Shown here one piece after another: positions 25,763 through 33,781 of a DNA stretch of 40,558 nucleotides. Position 1 is the stretch's first letter; each line of letters begins with the position of its first letter. A program made the position numbers and the translations under genes. The notes beneath the pieces are model-generated. The model was given only the letters and a program-made list of their open reading frames with translations. It was not told where the DNA came from and ran no database searches. Source of the DNA: Clostridiales bacterium. Lineage in GTDB: Bacteria > Bacillota > Clostridia > HGM11327. Where the stretch lies: the NCBI GenBank assembly GCA_015056385.1, contig SVGI01000009.1, positions 1 to 40,558 on the forward strand, written 5' to 3'.

Positions 25763-25941
25763 ATTAAATAATAAATATCATTATTCGTTTGAAAATGATA
25801 TCATACCGTAGGAAGTAACGTTTCGGTGTCAAGTTTTTTGCTACCGGATGTTTTCTTTTTATGTATTTTGGACTGTTTTTGCGTAAGAAGCATATACATA
25901 CAAGGGTATAGCGATTACGCAGGGCAAAACGGAGGATAGGA

Positions 25942-26412
25942 ATGGACAAAAAATATTATGTAACTGCAAGCGGTTATGAGCAGCTTAAAATTGACCTTGA
26001 AACATTGAAATCACAGGGACGCAAGGACGTTGCGGAGAAAATAAAGATTGCTCGCAGCTACGGTGATCTTTCTGAAAATGCAGAATATGACGAAGCCAAA
26101 AAAGAGCAGGCATTCGTTGAGGGCGAAATAATCCGCCTTGAGAAGATGGTTAAGGAAGCTATAATCATTGACGAAAATGCTGAGGATAACAAGGTCAGCA
26201 TGGGTCATATCGTTACCGTTTACGATTATGAAATGGAAGAGGAGTTTGAGGTACAGCTCGTTGGCTATACAGACGTAGACCCCTCACAGAACAAGATTTC
26301 ACACGAATCACCCATAGGCTCTGCGCTTTTGGGTAAGTCTGCAGGTGAGGATACAGTGGCATCAACTCCCGATGGAGACCTTAAGCTTAAGGTTGTTTCA
26401 TTCCACAGATAA
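25942..26412 (+). CDS. greA: Transcription elongation factor GreA
   Basis: A 156-residue protein. The N-terminal coiled coil (about 1-75) carries the acidic tip segment YGDLSENAEYDEAK, whose Asp and Glu enter the RNA polymerase secondary channel to stimulate cleavage of backtracked RNA. The C-terminal FKBP-like domain (about 80-156) ends in DGDLKLKVVSFHR. Length is normal. GGAGG lies before the ATG. It is followed 14 bases later by lysS, a very common Firmicutes pairing. Confidence 0.97.
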   Translation: MDKKYYVTASGYEQLKIDLETLKSQGRKDVAEKIKIARSYGDLSENAEYDEAKKEQAFVEGEIIRLEKMVKEAIIIDENAEDNKVSMGHIVTVYDYEMEEEFEVQLVGYTDVDPSQNKISHESPIGSALLGKSAGEDTVASTPDGDLKLKVVSFHR

Positions 26413-26426
26413 CACAGGAGATAAAA

Positions 26427-27899
26427 ATGGACGAACGCAACGAACTTTCTGAAATTTTACAGGTAAGGCGTGATAAGCTTGCGGCATTACAGCAGGCAGG
26501 AAACGATCCCTTTGTAAAAACAAAATACGACGTAGATGCATACTCTGCACAGATAAAGGGTGATTACGCAAGCTGGGAGGGCAAGGTTGTTTCTCTCGGC
26601 GGCAGAATCATAACAAAGCGTGTTATGGGTAAGGCAAGCTTCGTAAATCTTCGCGACGGCGAGGGTGATATTCAGCTTTACGTTAAGCGCGATGACGTTG
26701 GTGAGGCGGATTACGCAGAGTTCAAGAAATGGGATATTGGCGACGTTATCGGCGTTAAGGGCGTAGTTTTCACAACACAGACAGGTGAAATTTCCATCCA
26801 CGCAAATCATATAGAGCTTCTTGCAAAATCTCTTTTACCCCTTCCCGAAAAGTTCCACGGCCTTAAGGATACAGATACACGCTACCGTCAGCGCTACGTT
26901 GACCTTATAGTAAATCCCGAGGTAAGAGATACGTTTATCAAGCGCTCACAGATTTTAAGGGAAATCCGCGCATATCTTGATTCAAAGGGCTTCCTTGAGG
27001 TTGATACGCCTATCCTCGTACCCCTTGAAATCGGTGCAGCAGCGCGCCCCTTCAAAACACATCACAACACTCTTGATATGGATATGTACCTCCGTATCGA
27101 AACAGAGCTTTATCTCAAGCGCCTTATCGTAGGCGGCATGAACCGTGTTTATGAGGTTGGCAGAATCTTCAGAAACGAGGGTATGGATACAAAGCACAAC
27201 CCCGAATTTACATCTATTGAGCTTTATCAGGCATACGCCGATTACCACGATATGATGGACCTTGTTGAGGAGCTTTACAAGGAGCTTGCAATTAAGGTTT
27301 GCGGCGGAACGAAGATAATGTATCAGGGCCACGAAATCGATATGGGCAACTGGGAGCGCCTTACAATGGTTGAGGCTGTTAAAAAGTATGCCGGTGTTGA
27401 TTATTACGATTGGGCAAGTGATGAGGATGCCCGCCGTGTTGCAAAGGAAAAGCACGTTGCTGTTCCTGAGGATGCAACAAAGGGCACTGTACTTATTGAG
27501 ATATTTGATGCATACGTTGAGGAAAATCTCATTCAGCCTACGTTTATTTACGACTATCCTGTTGAGAATTCACCTCTTGCAAAGCGCAAGCCCTCAGAGC
27601 CAGCGTTTACAGAGCGCTTTGAGTACTTTATAAACGCTACGGAATTCGGTAACGCATTCTCCGAATTGAACGATCCTATCGACCAGAAGGAGCGCTTCGA
27701 ATCTCAGGTTGCTGCAAAGCACGCTGCAGACCCCGACAGCACAAGCGAGGTAGACTACGACTACGTAACTGCTCTTGAATACGGTATGCCTCCCACAGGC
27801 GGCCTTGGCTTCGGTATAGACAGACTTGTAATGCTTCTTACAGACAGCGCTTCAATAAGGGACGTTTTGTTGTTCCCCACGATGAAGCCGTTGGATTAA
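26427..27899 (+). CDS. lysS: Lysyl-tRNA synthetase, class II
   Basis: A 490-residue enzyme that charges tRNA-Lys. The N-terminal OB fold (about 55-150) binds the anticodon. The class II core shows motif 1 around RSQILREIRAYLDSKGFLEV, motif 2 with FRNEGMDTKHNPEFT and motif 3 with GLGFGIDRLVMLLTD near the C-terminus. The catalytic core is complete. AGGAG precedes the ATG. It forms an operon with greA and ends at a strong terminator. Confidence 0.97.
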   Translation: MDERNELSEILQVRRDKLAALQQAGNDPFVKTKYDVDAYSAQIKGDYASWEGKVVSLGGRIITKRVMGKASFVNLRDGEGDIQLYVKRDDVGEADYAEFKKWDIGDVIGVKGVVFTTQTGEISIHANHIELLAKSLLPLPEKFHGLKDTDTRYRQRYVDLIVNPEVRDTFIKRSQILREIRAYLDSKGFLEVDTPILVPLEIGAAARPFKTHHNTLDMDMYLRIETELYLKRLIVGGMNRVYEVGRIFRNEGMDTKHNPEFTSIELYQAYADYHDMMDLVEELYKELAIKVCGGTKIMYQGHEIDMGNWERLTMVEAVKKYAGVDYYDWASDEDARRVAKEKHVAVPEDATKGTVLIEIFDAYVEENLIQPTFIYDYPVENSPLAKRKPSEPAFTERFEYFINATEFGNAFSELNDPIDQKERFESQVAAKHAADPDSTSEVDYDYVTALEYGMPPTGGLGFGIDRLVMLLTDSASIRDVLLFPTMKPLD

Positions 27900-27920
27900 G
27901 AAAATATAGAAAAAATATTT

Positions 27921-27961
27921 AAGCCATTTACACTTGAAACTGAGTGTAAATGGCTTTTTTT
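27921..27961 (+). terminator. Terminator of greA-lysS
   Basis: AAGCCATTTACACT (27921-27934) pairs with AGTGTAAATGGCTT (27943-27956), followed by a T run. Confidence 0.92.
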
Positions 27962-27967
27962 ACAATA

Positions 27968-27998
27968 AAAACACTCTGCTGTTGCGGCAGAGTGTTTT
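27968..27998. terminator. Terminator of the small XRE gene
   Basis: AAAACACTCTGC and GCAGAGTGTTTT form a 12-bp stem with loop TGTTGCG, 15 bases beyond the minus-strand stop codon. It works in either direction. Confidence 0.8.
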
Positions 27999-28012
27999 TG
28001 CATATATACAGC

Positions 28013-28243
28013 TTAATCTTCTTCTAACAATTTTGCAGGTGGTACCTTTAATACCTGTGCAATCTTGAATAAGGTTTCAAGCGAAACGCCACGAACTGTG
28101 CCTGTGCCTTCGACCTGCCCAATAAAGCTTACGCTTTTGCCGATAAGTTCAGCAAAGTATTCCTGTGTAAAGCCTGCTTTTCTTCGGTAATATGCAATCT
28201 TTAATCCAAGAGTAATATACTTTTCCGGAAATTCTGTTTTCAT
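28013..28243 (-). CDS. Small XRE-family helix-turn-helix regulator
   Basis: A 76-residue protein that is a single XRE helix-turn-helix domain (about 12-70). The first helix is LGLKIAYYRRKAG, the turn-recognition segment FTQEYFAELIGKSVSFIGQVE and the last helix LFKIAQVLKVPPAKLLEE. There is no ligand domain, so it acts as a simple dimeric DNA binder. AAGGGG precedes the ATG. It diverges from the SLOG gene, and TTTACTT half-sites lie in the shared upstream region, so it probably controls that gene. Confidence 0.88.
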   Translation of the reverse strand: MKTEFPEKYITLGLKIAYYRRKAGFTQEYFAELIGKSVSFIGQVEGTGTVRGVSLETLFKIAQVLKVPPAKLLEED

Positions 28244-28318
28244 TCTAACGCCCCTTTTTTATACATATATTTTACCGAAAAGAGGGGTGAATTATTATAG
28301 CTCATAATTGCAGATATA

Positions 28319-28367
28319 TTTACTTAGAGTGAAAGATAATATATAATAAGTAAAATATTATTTACTT
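28319..28367. promoter_or_regulatory. Repeated TTTACTT operator half-sites before the SLOG gene
   Basis: TTTACTT occurs at 28319-28325 and 28361-28367, and AAGTAAA at 28348-28354. The last two form a perfect inverted repeat around ATATTA that runs into the SLOG ribosome site (GGAG, 28369-28372). The likely binder is the adjacent XRE protein. Confidence 0.6.
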
Positions 28368-28380
28368 TGGAGAAGTGTAT

Positions 28381-28869
28381 ATGCAAGAAAACACCTGCTG
28401 CATCTTCGGACACAGAACCATAAACGAAACCGAAGAGCTAAGGGCGAAAATAACCGAAGCCGTTGAAAAACTTATTACGGACGAAAAAGTTGATACATTT
28501 CTTTTCGGAAGTAAGAGCCGCTTTAATAGCCTGTGCCTTGAGCTTGTAACCGAACTAAAAGAAAAATACCCCCACGTAAAACGAATCTACGTGCGGGCGG
28601 AATATCCGTATATAAGTGAGCATTATAAAAGCTACTTACTTGAAAGCTACGAGGATACTTATTATCCTGAAAAGATAATAAATTCAGGCAGGGCAGCCTA
28701 TGTGGAGCGTAATTATGAAATGATAGATAACAGCCGCTTTTGCATTGTCTACTATGACAAGCAAAACGCCCCAAGCATCAGAAAAAGCGGCACAAAAATC
28801 GCTCTTGACTATGCCCTCAAAAAACAAAAGCACATTATTGTATTGCCAACGGAAACGGCAAATGTGTAG
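28381..28869 (+). CDS. SLOG-domain (DUF1273/YpsA-like) protein
   Basis: I use the ATG at 28381 (162 residues), eight bases after GGAG; a GTG at 28375 is too close to that site. The protein is a Rossmann-like SLOG domain: it begins CCIFGHRTIN, has FLFGSKSRFNSLCLELV, then MIDNSRFCIVYYD and a C-terminal ALKKQKHIIVLP. SLOG proteins bind nucleotides or nucleotide-derived signals, and several act as sensors in stress or defence systems. This one stands alone without a fused effector. With the divergent XRE gene it forms a small accessory unit. The ligand is unknown. Confidence 0.8.
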   Translation: MQENTCCIFGHRTINETEELRAKITEAVEKLITDEKVDTFLFGSKSRFNSLCLELVTELKEKYPHVKRIYVRAEYPYISEHYKSYLLESYEDTYYPEKIINSGRAAYVERNYEMIDNSRFCIVYYDKQNAPSIRKSGTKIALDYALKKQKHIIVLPTETANV

Positions 28870-29041
28870 AAATATACAAAATTATTCCACGGGGCATGGG
28901 TTATTACGGATGCTCAATGGCGCAGACCGTTGCTTGTGTAATATTACGCATACATGGGGTAAAGCTTATAAATTTATATACAACCTGTAATCAAATGTGG
29001 TATACTGTATACAAACATAGACCCCTTTGGGAGGTATAAAA

Positions 29042-30142
29042 ATGAACAGACGTGAACGGATTCTGACATTACTTTCCGGTGGACAGCCGGATAGAATCCC
29101 CTGGAACGGCGACCTTGATTGGTGGATGCGCGCAGAGCGGGATATGGGTACACTGAATCCTGCAGAGGACGGTCCTGTAGCCAGGCTTAATCTCCACCGC
29201 AGGCTTGGTGTCGGCTTTTATCTGCAGGGGCATTGTCCGTTTTATAAATTTATTGACGGGGTTACTATTACCACCGAAAAGAACGGAAACGATACTACAA
29301 TACGTTATGAGACCCCGGTGGGTACGGTTTATGAGACCCAGCGGTATCTTCCCACCGCATTTTCTGATGCATATACACATCATCTGCTTGAGGATGCAAA
29401 GGATATCCCTGTGCTGAAGTATATCTGGGAGCATACCCGCTTTGAGCCGTATTACGACTTTTGCAATACACTTCATGAAAATCTGGACGGGTACGGTGTT
29501 GTGCTTGTCTATACCCCCAGAACGCCTTTTATGCAGCTTGTTACCTGCGATGCAGGAATCCAAAATCTGGTTTTTGCCATGATGGACGACCCGGAAGGCT
29601 TTGAGGAGCTCTTTGAGATTATGACAAAAAAATATGAGGAGGCTGCTGCTATAACCGTTGGTGCTCCCGCAGACTGCGTTATGATCCCCGAAAACCTTTC
29701 CTCAGAGGTGCTGGGCAAGTCCTATTACGAGCAGTATGTGGCGCCCTTTCACAGAAAGTGGACGGCAAAGATTCGCGAGGCAGGAAAATATTCCTTCATC
29801 CATATGGACGGTACTCTGCAGGGGCTTCTTTGCGAGGTGGCAGGAAACGGCTTTGACGTGCTTGAGGCACTGACACCTGCCCCTGTTGGCGATATGACCC
29901 TTGAAGAGATTAGCAAGGCTGTTGCGGGGCGGTGTATCGTTTGGGGCGGTATCCCCGGAGGGTATTTTACCGATACGGTTTCAGATGCGGATTTTGATGA
30001 ATACGTGAAGAATCTGCTGTCATTTTACAAGACTCACAGAAATTTCACCTTGGGCGTCAGTGACCAGATTTGTCCAGGTGCCCGGGAGGAGCGCATTGCA
30101 AGGGTTGAGCAGCTTTGCGAAAAGTACGGCTGGTATAAATAA
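29042..30142 (+). CDS. Uroporphyrinogen decarboxylase family protein
   Basis: The start is the ATG at 29042 (366 residues) with GGGAGG before it; an upstream TTG at 29027 would put the site inside the gene. The protein is a TIM barrel of the URO-D family (COG0407), beginning NRRERILTLLSGGQPDRIPW. It lacks the Arg-rich heme-pathway signature, and the Zn-ligand motif His-x-Cys-Gly of the methyltransferase branch reads His254-Met-Asp-Gly, so the usual Cys is missing. It may be a corrinoid-dependent methyltransferase relative or have another role. No corrinoid protein gene is adjacent. Confidence 0.85.
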   Translation: MNRRERILTLLSGGQPDRIPWNGDLDWWMRAERDMGTLNPAEDGPVARLNLHRRLGVGFYLQGHCPFYKFIDGVTITTEKNGNDTTIRYETPVGTVYETQRYLPTAFSDAYTHHLLEDAKDIPVLKYIWEHTRFEPYYDFCNTLHENLDGYGVVLVYTPRTPFMQLVTCDAGIQNLVFAMMDDPEGFEELFEIMTKKYEEAAAITVGAPADCVMIPENLSSEVLGKSYYEQYVAPFHRKWTAKIREAGKYSFIHMDGTLQGLLCEVAGNGFDVLEALTPAPVGDMTLEEISKAVAGRCIVWGGIPGGYFTDTVSDADFDEYVKNLLSFYKTHRNFTLGVSDQICPGAREERIARVEQLCEKYGWYK

Positions 30143-30228
30143 ACAGAAACACCCTAGGATGTGAAAATCTTAGGATTATTTTAATATTCATTCCGCAGGG
30201 CCCTCGGTATTTCGATTATGCGTTAAGG

Positions 30229-30257
30229 TTGAAGGTTTTGTCTGAATATGGTATAAT
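30229..30257 (+). promoter_or_regulatory. Promoter of the CaCA antiporter gene
   Basis: TTGAAG (30229-30234), 17 bases and TATAAT (30252-30257), with TGG before the -10 box. Confidence 0.75.
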
Positions 30258-30295
30258 AAATCGATTTTAACAGAATTTACTTTGGAGGAATATAA

Positions 30296-31309
30296 TTGGA
30301 ATTTTTTGGATTTTCTGTTTTTAACTCGTTAGAGGGTGGAATGCTTGTTGCAGTTGCCGCAGTTATATTTATCGTAGGTCTTATGCTTACAATAAAGGGC
30401 GGAGATTGGTTTGTTGACTCTGCTTCATGGTTTGCAGAAGCAACAGGCATACCGAAGTTTGTTGTTGGTGCAACGGTTGTATCATTTGCAACAACCTTGC
30501 CCGAGCTTCTTGTTTCTGTTCGTGCAGCTATGAACGGCTCTGCGCAGCTTGCAATCGGTAACGCAGTTGGTTCAGTTACAGCAAATACAACGCTTATAAT
30601 GGGAGTTTCGCTTGTTGCCATAGCAGGTGTTGTGAGCAGAAAGAGCTTTTCACTTAAGGGAGGCCTTTTCCTTGCGGCAATTGTGGGCTTAACTGTCCTT
30701 TCATTTGGTAACGCACTTCCCACGTGGTCTGCATATATACTTTGGGCAATATTTATCGTATTTATGATAAGTAACGTTATTGAGGGCAAAAAGGGCGCTG
30801 AAACAGACGTTATAGACATATACGAGAAAAAGGAGGTTCCCAAAAAGATAATCTGGTTTCTCCTTGGCACGGCATCGATTATTTTAGGTGCGGAATTCCT
30901 TGTATCGTCAGGAAAAACAATTGCGTCATCCTTAGGTGTAAGCGAAACGATTATCGGATTTACTGTAATTGCATTGGGTACGTCTCTCCCTGAACTTGTT
31001 ACAACGCTTACTGCGATTAGGAAAAAGGAGTCATCACTTTCCGTAGGTAATATTATCGGCGCAAATATTATTGATACAACCCTTATTCTTCCTCTTTGCG
31101 CAGTTATAAGCGGTAAGCCTCTTCCCGTTGAGAAAATCAACCTTGTATTTGATTTCCCCGTTTGTATTGCGGCTTGCGCTGTTGCAGTTATACCTACCAT
31201 TATTCAGGGTCGCTTCAAAAAGTGGCAGGGCTTTGTTTTGCTTGGAATTTATGCGGTGTATATGGTATTGCTGATTTTGAATGAAACAGGCCTTATAGCT
31301 ATTGGATAA
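30296..31309 (+). CDS. CaCA-family sodium/calcium antiporter (YrbG-like)
   Basis: A 337-residue membrane protein starting at TTG 30296, seven bases after GGAGG. It has about ten transmembrane helices and two inverted alpha repeats. The first contains ATTLPELLVSV and GNAVGSVTANTTLI, the second GTSLPELVTTL and GNIIGANIIDTTLI. The paired Glu residues in LPEL coordinate the cation in NCX-type exchangers. It probably expels calcium or another divalent ion using sodium or proton gradients. It is monocistronic, with its own promoter and terminator. Confidence 0.94.
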   Translation: MEFFGFSVFNSLEGGMLVAVAAVIFIVGLMLTIKGGDWFVDSASWFAEATGIPKFVVGATVVSFATTLPELLVSVRAAMNGSAQLAIGNAVGSVTANTTLIMGVSLVAIAGVVSRKSFSLKGGLFLAAIVGLTVLSFGNALPTWSAYILWAIFIVFMISNVIEGKKGAETDVIDIYEKKEVPKKIIWFLLGTASIILGAEFLVSSGKTIASSLGVSETIIGFTVIALGTSLPELVTTLTAIRKKESSLSVGNIIGANIIDTTLILPLCAVISGKPLPVEKINLVFDFPVCIAACAVAVIPTIIQGRFKKWQGFVLLGIYAVYMVLLILNETGLIAIG

Positions 31310-31340
31310 TCGGTAAAGCTTTTTTATATTGAAAATTCAT

Positions 31341-31377
31341 CAACCCAAGGTGTTAAAACGCCTTGGGTTGTTTTTTT
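31341..31377 (+). terminator. Terminator of the CaCA antiporter gene
   Basis: CAACCCAAGG (31341-31350) pairs with CCTTGGGTTG (31361-31370), followed by TTTTTTT. Confidence 0.93.
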
Positions 31378-31392
31378 GATAAAACGGTAAAT

Positions 31393-31421
31393 TTGAAATA
31401 CGTACTGTAAAATGATATAAT
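31393..31421 (+). promoter_or_regulatory. Promoter of the 31458 gene
   Basis: TTGAAA (31393-31398), 17 bases and TATAAT (31416-31421). Confidence 0.78.
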
Positions 31422-31457
31422 TGAATTGTTGAGGAGTAACATTGCAAGGAGAGTGCT

Positions 31458-31964
31458 ATGGGTTTTATTGATGCATACAAGCGATTGGAAAAGCTGTGTG
31501 GCGAAGTGTTTGGGCCTGAACGCCCTGTGTCAACATATATTGATGAAATGCTTAATACACCAAAGGGGCCATACTTGGTAAAGGGTTGGGATGATGATTT
31601 AAGGAAATTAAAGCATTACCGATGGGTAAGAAATAAAATTTCCCACGAGCCTGGTTGTACGGAGGAAAATATGTGCGATTATGGTGATGAACAATGGCTT
31701 GAAGTGTTTTACAAGAGAATAATGAATCAAACAGACCCTCTTGCTATGTATCACAAGGCGATACAACCTAAAAAAACAAATATAGTAAAAAAAGTAGAAA
31801 AAGTAGAAGATAAATTTTATCCTAAAAAGCAGGAAATAAATAGTGTTAATTCCCAAACAAATCAAACAAAAGATAATTCCGGAATGGGTGTATTGGGTGC
31901 TGTAACCATTGTGGCAGGATGTATATTGATTTTTCTGCTGATAGTTTGGTATTTGGTACAATGA
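31458..31964 (+). CDS. Small tail-anchored protein of a widespread clostridial family
   Basis: A 168-residue protein. The soluble N-terminal part (about 1-105) contains YKRLEKLCGEVFG, STYIDEMLNTPKG, HYRWVRNKISHEPG and FYKRIMNQTDPLAMY, a pattern I recall from many Firmicutes hypothetical proteins (probably DUF6548). A Lys/Asn/Gln-rich linker (about 106-142) leads to one C-terminal transmembrane helix (LGAVTIVAGCILIFLLIVWY), so it is tail-anchored. The R-x-x-I-x-H segment resembles HEPN-like motifs, but I would not claim RNase activity. Function unknown. Confidence 0.82.
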   Translation: MGFIDAYKRLEKLCGEVFGPERPVSTYIDEMLNTPKGPYLVKGWDDDLRKLKHYRWVRNKISHEPGCTEENMCDYGDEQWLEVFYKRIMNQTDPLAMYHKAIQPKKTNIVKKVEKVEDKFYPKKQEINSVNSQTNQTKDNSGMGVLGAVTIVAGCILIFLLIVWYLVQ

Positions 31965-31977
31965 AAATATGATAACA

Positions 31978-32011
31978 ACCCTGCGTTAATATTGCCGCAG
32001 GGTTATTTTTT
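31978..32011. terminator. Terminator between convergent genes
   Basis: AACCCTGCG (31978-31986) pairs with CGCAGGGTT (31997-32005), followed on the plus strand by ATTTTTTA. It may also serve the TetR gene ending at 32010. Confidence 0.87.
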
Positions 32012-32558
32012 ACACCGCCAAAAAGAAATATTCCGTAATTACCTCGGGCGGCTCCTTTGTGCCGTTGGCTATCCACCATTTAAGGGTACCCACAAAGGTT
32101 GAGGTGATGTGGTCTATCCAGAAGGCCTTTGGTAATTTATCGCTTTTTCTTGATTCAAACAATGGAAGCTGGCTTATTACAAGCTCCTTAAGATTGCTTT
32201 CGAAATACTGCAGAAAAAGCTCGTTATTCTGTGATGAAAGAAGCTCCAATATATTATTGTCGTTCTTTTGAAGATGCTGAAAAAGGTGCAGAAATACGGA
32301 GTCGGGGGCATCGCAATCGAATATGTGCCTGTGAGAATTGTGCCCCTCAATAACGTCGAATATATGGCAAAACAGCTCCTCGCAAAGCTCCTTCAAAAGA
32401 AAATCCTTGGTCTCAAAGTGGGAGTAAAAGGTTGCTCTGCCGATATCGGCACGGTTTATTATATCCTCAACGGTGATCTGATTAAAATTCTTTTTTGATA
32501 AAAGCTGTGTAAATGCGTTGAATATCGCTTCTCTTGTTTTACGTTGGCGTCTGTCCAT
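32010..32558 (-). CDS. TetR-family transcriptional regulator
   Basis: I place the start at the ATG at 32558 (182 residues), where the family similarity begins (MDRRQRKTREAIFNAFTQLL). The frame is open to an ATG at 32690, but the extra 44 residues look non-coding and overlap the operator-like palindromes. The helix-turn-helix is ITVEDIINRADIGRATFYSH (about 27-46). The C-terminal ligand domain is of the short TetR_C type (DUF-like, with FWIDHITSTFVGTLKWWI). It diverges from the CDF exporter gene and probably represses it. The inducer, perhaps a metal or a lipophilic compound, is unknown. Confidence 0.87.
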   Translation of the reverse strand: MDRRQRKTREAIFNAFTQLLSKKNFNQITVEDIINRADIGRATFYSHFETKDFLLKELCEELFCHIFDVIEGHNSHRHIFDCDAPDSVFLHLFQHLQKNDNNILELLSSQNNELFLQYFESNLKELVISQLPLFESRKSDKLPKAFWIDHITSTFVGTLKWWIANGTKEPPEVITEYFFLAV

Positions 32559-32605
32559 ATTTTTTCCGTACATTTTGTCGAATTTGTTCAGTATTGAATA
32601 GGGGC

Positions 32606-32674
32606 TCAATATCGTATATTGAATCCCGATCTGTATACTGATATGATTATACAGAACAATGTGTTCGGTATTGT
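32606..32674. promoter_or_regulatory. Palindromes between tetR and the CDF gene
   Basis: Three dyads are present: TCAATAT-CGT-ATATTGA (32606-32622), CTGTATA-N10-TATACAG (32631-32654) and ACAAT-N9-ATTGT (32656-32674). TetR dimers bind such symmetric sites. Which one is the true operator cannot be decided by eye. Confidence 0.55.
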
Positions 32675-32720
32675 ATTTATTGTACGACAAAGTTAAGAAT
32701 TAGTCAAGACGGAGATATTT

Positions 32721-33629
32721 ATGAAATCGGAAAAAAGAATTTTAATCGCGTTTATTTTGAATTTTGCCTTTTCTGTGTTTGAGTTTATAGGCGGTATATT
32801 TTCGGGCAGCGTAGCTATTATATCGGATGCCATACACGATATGGGGGATGCCGCAAGTATAGGCGTTTCGTATTTTCTGGAGAAAAAAAGTAAAAAACAG
32901 CCTGACGATATGTATACCTACGGCTATGGGCGTTACTCTGTTATGGGAAGCGTTATAACCATACTCATACTTCTGGTAGGGTCTATTCTTGTAGTATATA
33001 ACGCTATAATGAGAATAATCGAGCCAAAGGAAATAAACTACGGTCTTATGATAATATTTGCCGTAGTTGGCGTGTGCGTTAATTTTGGCGCGGCGGTTTT
33101 TACTCGGGACGGTGAATCCTTAAATCAAAGGGCGGTTAACCTCCATATGCTTGAGGACGTGCTTGGCTGGGCTGTTGTGCTTGTGGGCGCTATAATTATG
33201 CGCTTTACCGATATTAAGATAATAGACCCCATAATGTCTGTGTGCGTGGCGGTATTCATATTTATAAACGCAATAAAGGGTCTTAAAATGGCTTTGGACG
33301 TGCTTTTGGAGAGAATACCCCATAACGTAAGCCTTGATGAAATAAGGGAGCATATTTTAGGCATTGACGGTGTAACAGACGTACACCATATACATATATG
33401 GAGCCTTGACGGGCAAAGAAATTACGCCACAATGCATATAGCCGTAAGGGGAGAAGGGCATCACATAAAGGAAAGGGTGCGCGAGGAGCTTCTTGAGCAT
33501 AATATTCACCACGCAACCCTTGAGCTTGAGTGTGAGGGGGAGCATTGTGAAAATACGTATTGCCACGTTGAGCATAATACACAAAGCGATCATCATCACC
33601 ACCATCATCATCACCACCATCACCACTGA
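32721..33629 (+). CDS. CDF-family metal cation exporter with natural poly-His tail
   Basis: A 302-residue cation diffusion facilitator with six transmembrane helices and a cytoplasmic C-terminal domain (about 205-275). The metal site is His39-x3-Asp43 in helix 2 (AIHDMGD) and His142-x3-Asp146 in helix 5 (LHMLED), the His/Asp set typical of zinc (and cadmium) exporters. The end carries Cys and His clusters (CEGEHCENTYCHVEH) and closes with twelve consecutive histidines (291-302) using mixed CAT and CAC codons. The tail may bind or sense zinc. GGAG lies seven bases before the ATG. Confidence 0.95.
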   Translation: MKSEKRILIAFILNFAFSVFEFIGGIFSGSVAIISDAIHDMGDAASIGVSYFLEKKSKKQPDDMYTYGYGRYSVMGSVITILILLVGSILVVYNAIMRIIEPKEINYGLMIIFAVVGVCVNFGAAVFTRDGESLNQRAVNLHMLEDVLGWAVVLVGAIIMRFTDIKIIDPIMSVCVAVFIFINAIKGLKMALDVLLERIPHNVSLDEIREHILGIDGVTDVHHIHIWSLDGQRNYATMHIAVRGEGHHIKERVREELLEHNIHHATLELECEGEHCENTYCHVEHNTQSDHHHHHHHHHHHH

Positions 33630-33644
33630 TGCTTACGGGAATAC

Positions 33645-33680
33645 AAAACGGGCAGTAAAAATACCGCCCGTTTTATTTTT
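33645..33680 (+). terminator. Terminator of the CDF gene
   Basis: AAAACGGGC (33645-33653) pairs with GCCCGTTTT (33666-33674), with an inner GTA/TAC pair, followed by ATTTTT. Confidence 0.88.
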
Positions 33681-33702
33681 TACCCATACCTCACCGATTT
33701 TA

Positions 33703-33731
33703 TTGAAACATTTTAATTAAAGTGGTAAAAT
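33703..33731 (+). promoter_or_regulatory. Promoter of the transglutaminase gene
   Basis: TTGAAA (33703-33708), 17 bases and TAAAAT (33726-33731), with TGG just before the -10 box. Confidence 0.72.
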
Positions 33732-33781
33732 ACTGTTTAATTGGCTTACAGCATAAAAACACAAATCAGGAAACAGGAATT

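Noticed and set aside
28870-28990. Possible remnant of a coding sequence after the SLOG gene
   Set aside because: A frame ending HTWGKAYKFIYNL looks slightly protein-like, but it has no start signal or recognisable family, so it cannot be supported.
30277-31200. Minus-strand open frame of 307 codons
   Set aside because: It is a shadow of the CaCA antiporter, whose two LPEL repeats and ribosome site prove the plus-strand frame.
33594-33629. His12 run as vector or cloning contamination
   Set aside because: It is in frame with a complete CDF gene, uses mixed codons and is followed by a native terminator.
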